Shown here one piece after another: positions 63,995 through 64,000 of a stretch of 64,000 nt of DNA (its first letter is position 1; each line of letters starts with the position of its first letter). The stretch comes from Streptomyces umbrinus. Its GTDB lineage: Bacteria; Actinomycetota; Actinomycetes; Streptomycetales; Streptomycetaceae. The notes under the pieces were generated by a model. The model had not been told where the DNA came from and did not search any database. It worked only from the letters and a program-made list of their open reading frames with translations. Location: assembly GCF_030817415.1 (NCBI RefSeq), contig NZ_JAUSZI010000001.1, forward strand, positions 8,136 through 72,135. The letters run 5' to 3'. The translations under genes were made by a program, and so were the position numbers.

Positions 63995-64000
63995 CGCGCG

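Overview
The window is high-GC actinobacterial DNA with the gene content of a Streptomyces linear plasmid or a chromosome end. The evidence is: WhiB-like and UTRA/GntR regulators, SpdB-like and TraB/FtsK-like transfer proteins, several small families known only from Streptomyces (DUF6233, DUF6207, DUF5999, DUF6247), frequent GTG/TTG starts, and a right end made almost entirely of short-loop palindromes like a Streptomyces telomere. No transposase, integrase, CRISPR array, rRNA or tRNA gene was recognised.

Layout. 1-6.1 kb: a Y-family polymerase (ImuB/DinB-like, cut by the window edge) behind a probable SOS box, small conserved proteins, and an ATP-dependent DNA ligase. 6.1-10 kb: a ParA ATPase and its partner, with three related palindromes that look like centromere sites. 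10-25 kb: long, often translationally coupled leftward operons for DNA metabolism and modification: a plasmid beta clamp (DnaN) with two fossil copies of its 3' end, a DUF5131 protein, a deoxyribosyltransferase-like protein, an ASCH protein, a P-loop kinase, a C5 methyltransferase, a WhiB-like protein, a GGDEF protein and a Pycsar-type membrane effector. 25-38 kb: leftward conjugation block with VirB4-, VirB6- and pilin-like proteins, a cell-wall hydrolase, a TraB/FtsK translocase flanked by short-repeat clusters, and an SpdB-like protein. 38-42.9 kb: rightward regulators (UTRA-only protein plus full GntR, XRE/TPR regulator, GNAT, GIY-YIG-like).

43.3-46.6 kb is the replication and end-maintenance core. 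A Rep protein with iterons inside its own gene overlaps a Tap-like telomere-associated protein (XRE helix-turn-helix plus a polymerase-like C-terminal half), followed by a small Tpg-like putative terminal protein. From there to 58 kb come cargo genes (toxin-antitoxin pair, CoiA-like nuclease, membrane proteins, sigma factor pair, large coiled-coil HTH protein). They are interrupted by four degenerate copies of the 3' part of the tpg-like gene. 58-63.6 kb holds membrane proteins, a lysine-tailed HU protein and a second large coiled-coil HTH protein with palindromic operators. The last ~220 bases are a telomere of about nine hairpins.

Taken together the window reads as a self-transmissible linear replicon with its own origin, partition system, telomere-capping pair, transfer apparatus and DNA-repair accessories. 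The most unusual pattern is that cargo blocks beside dnaN and beside the tpg-like gene are each bounded by decayed copies of that gene's 3' end, as if new genes had repeatedly been added at those gene ends.
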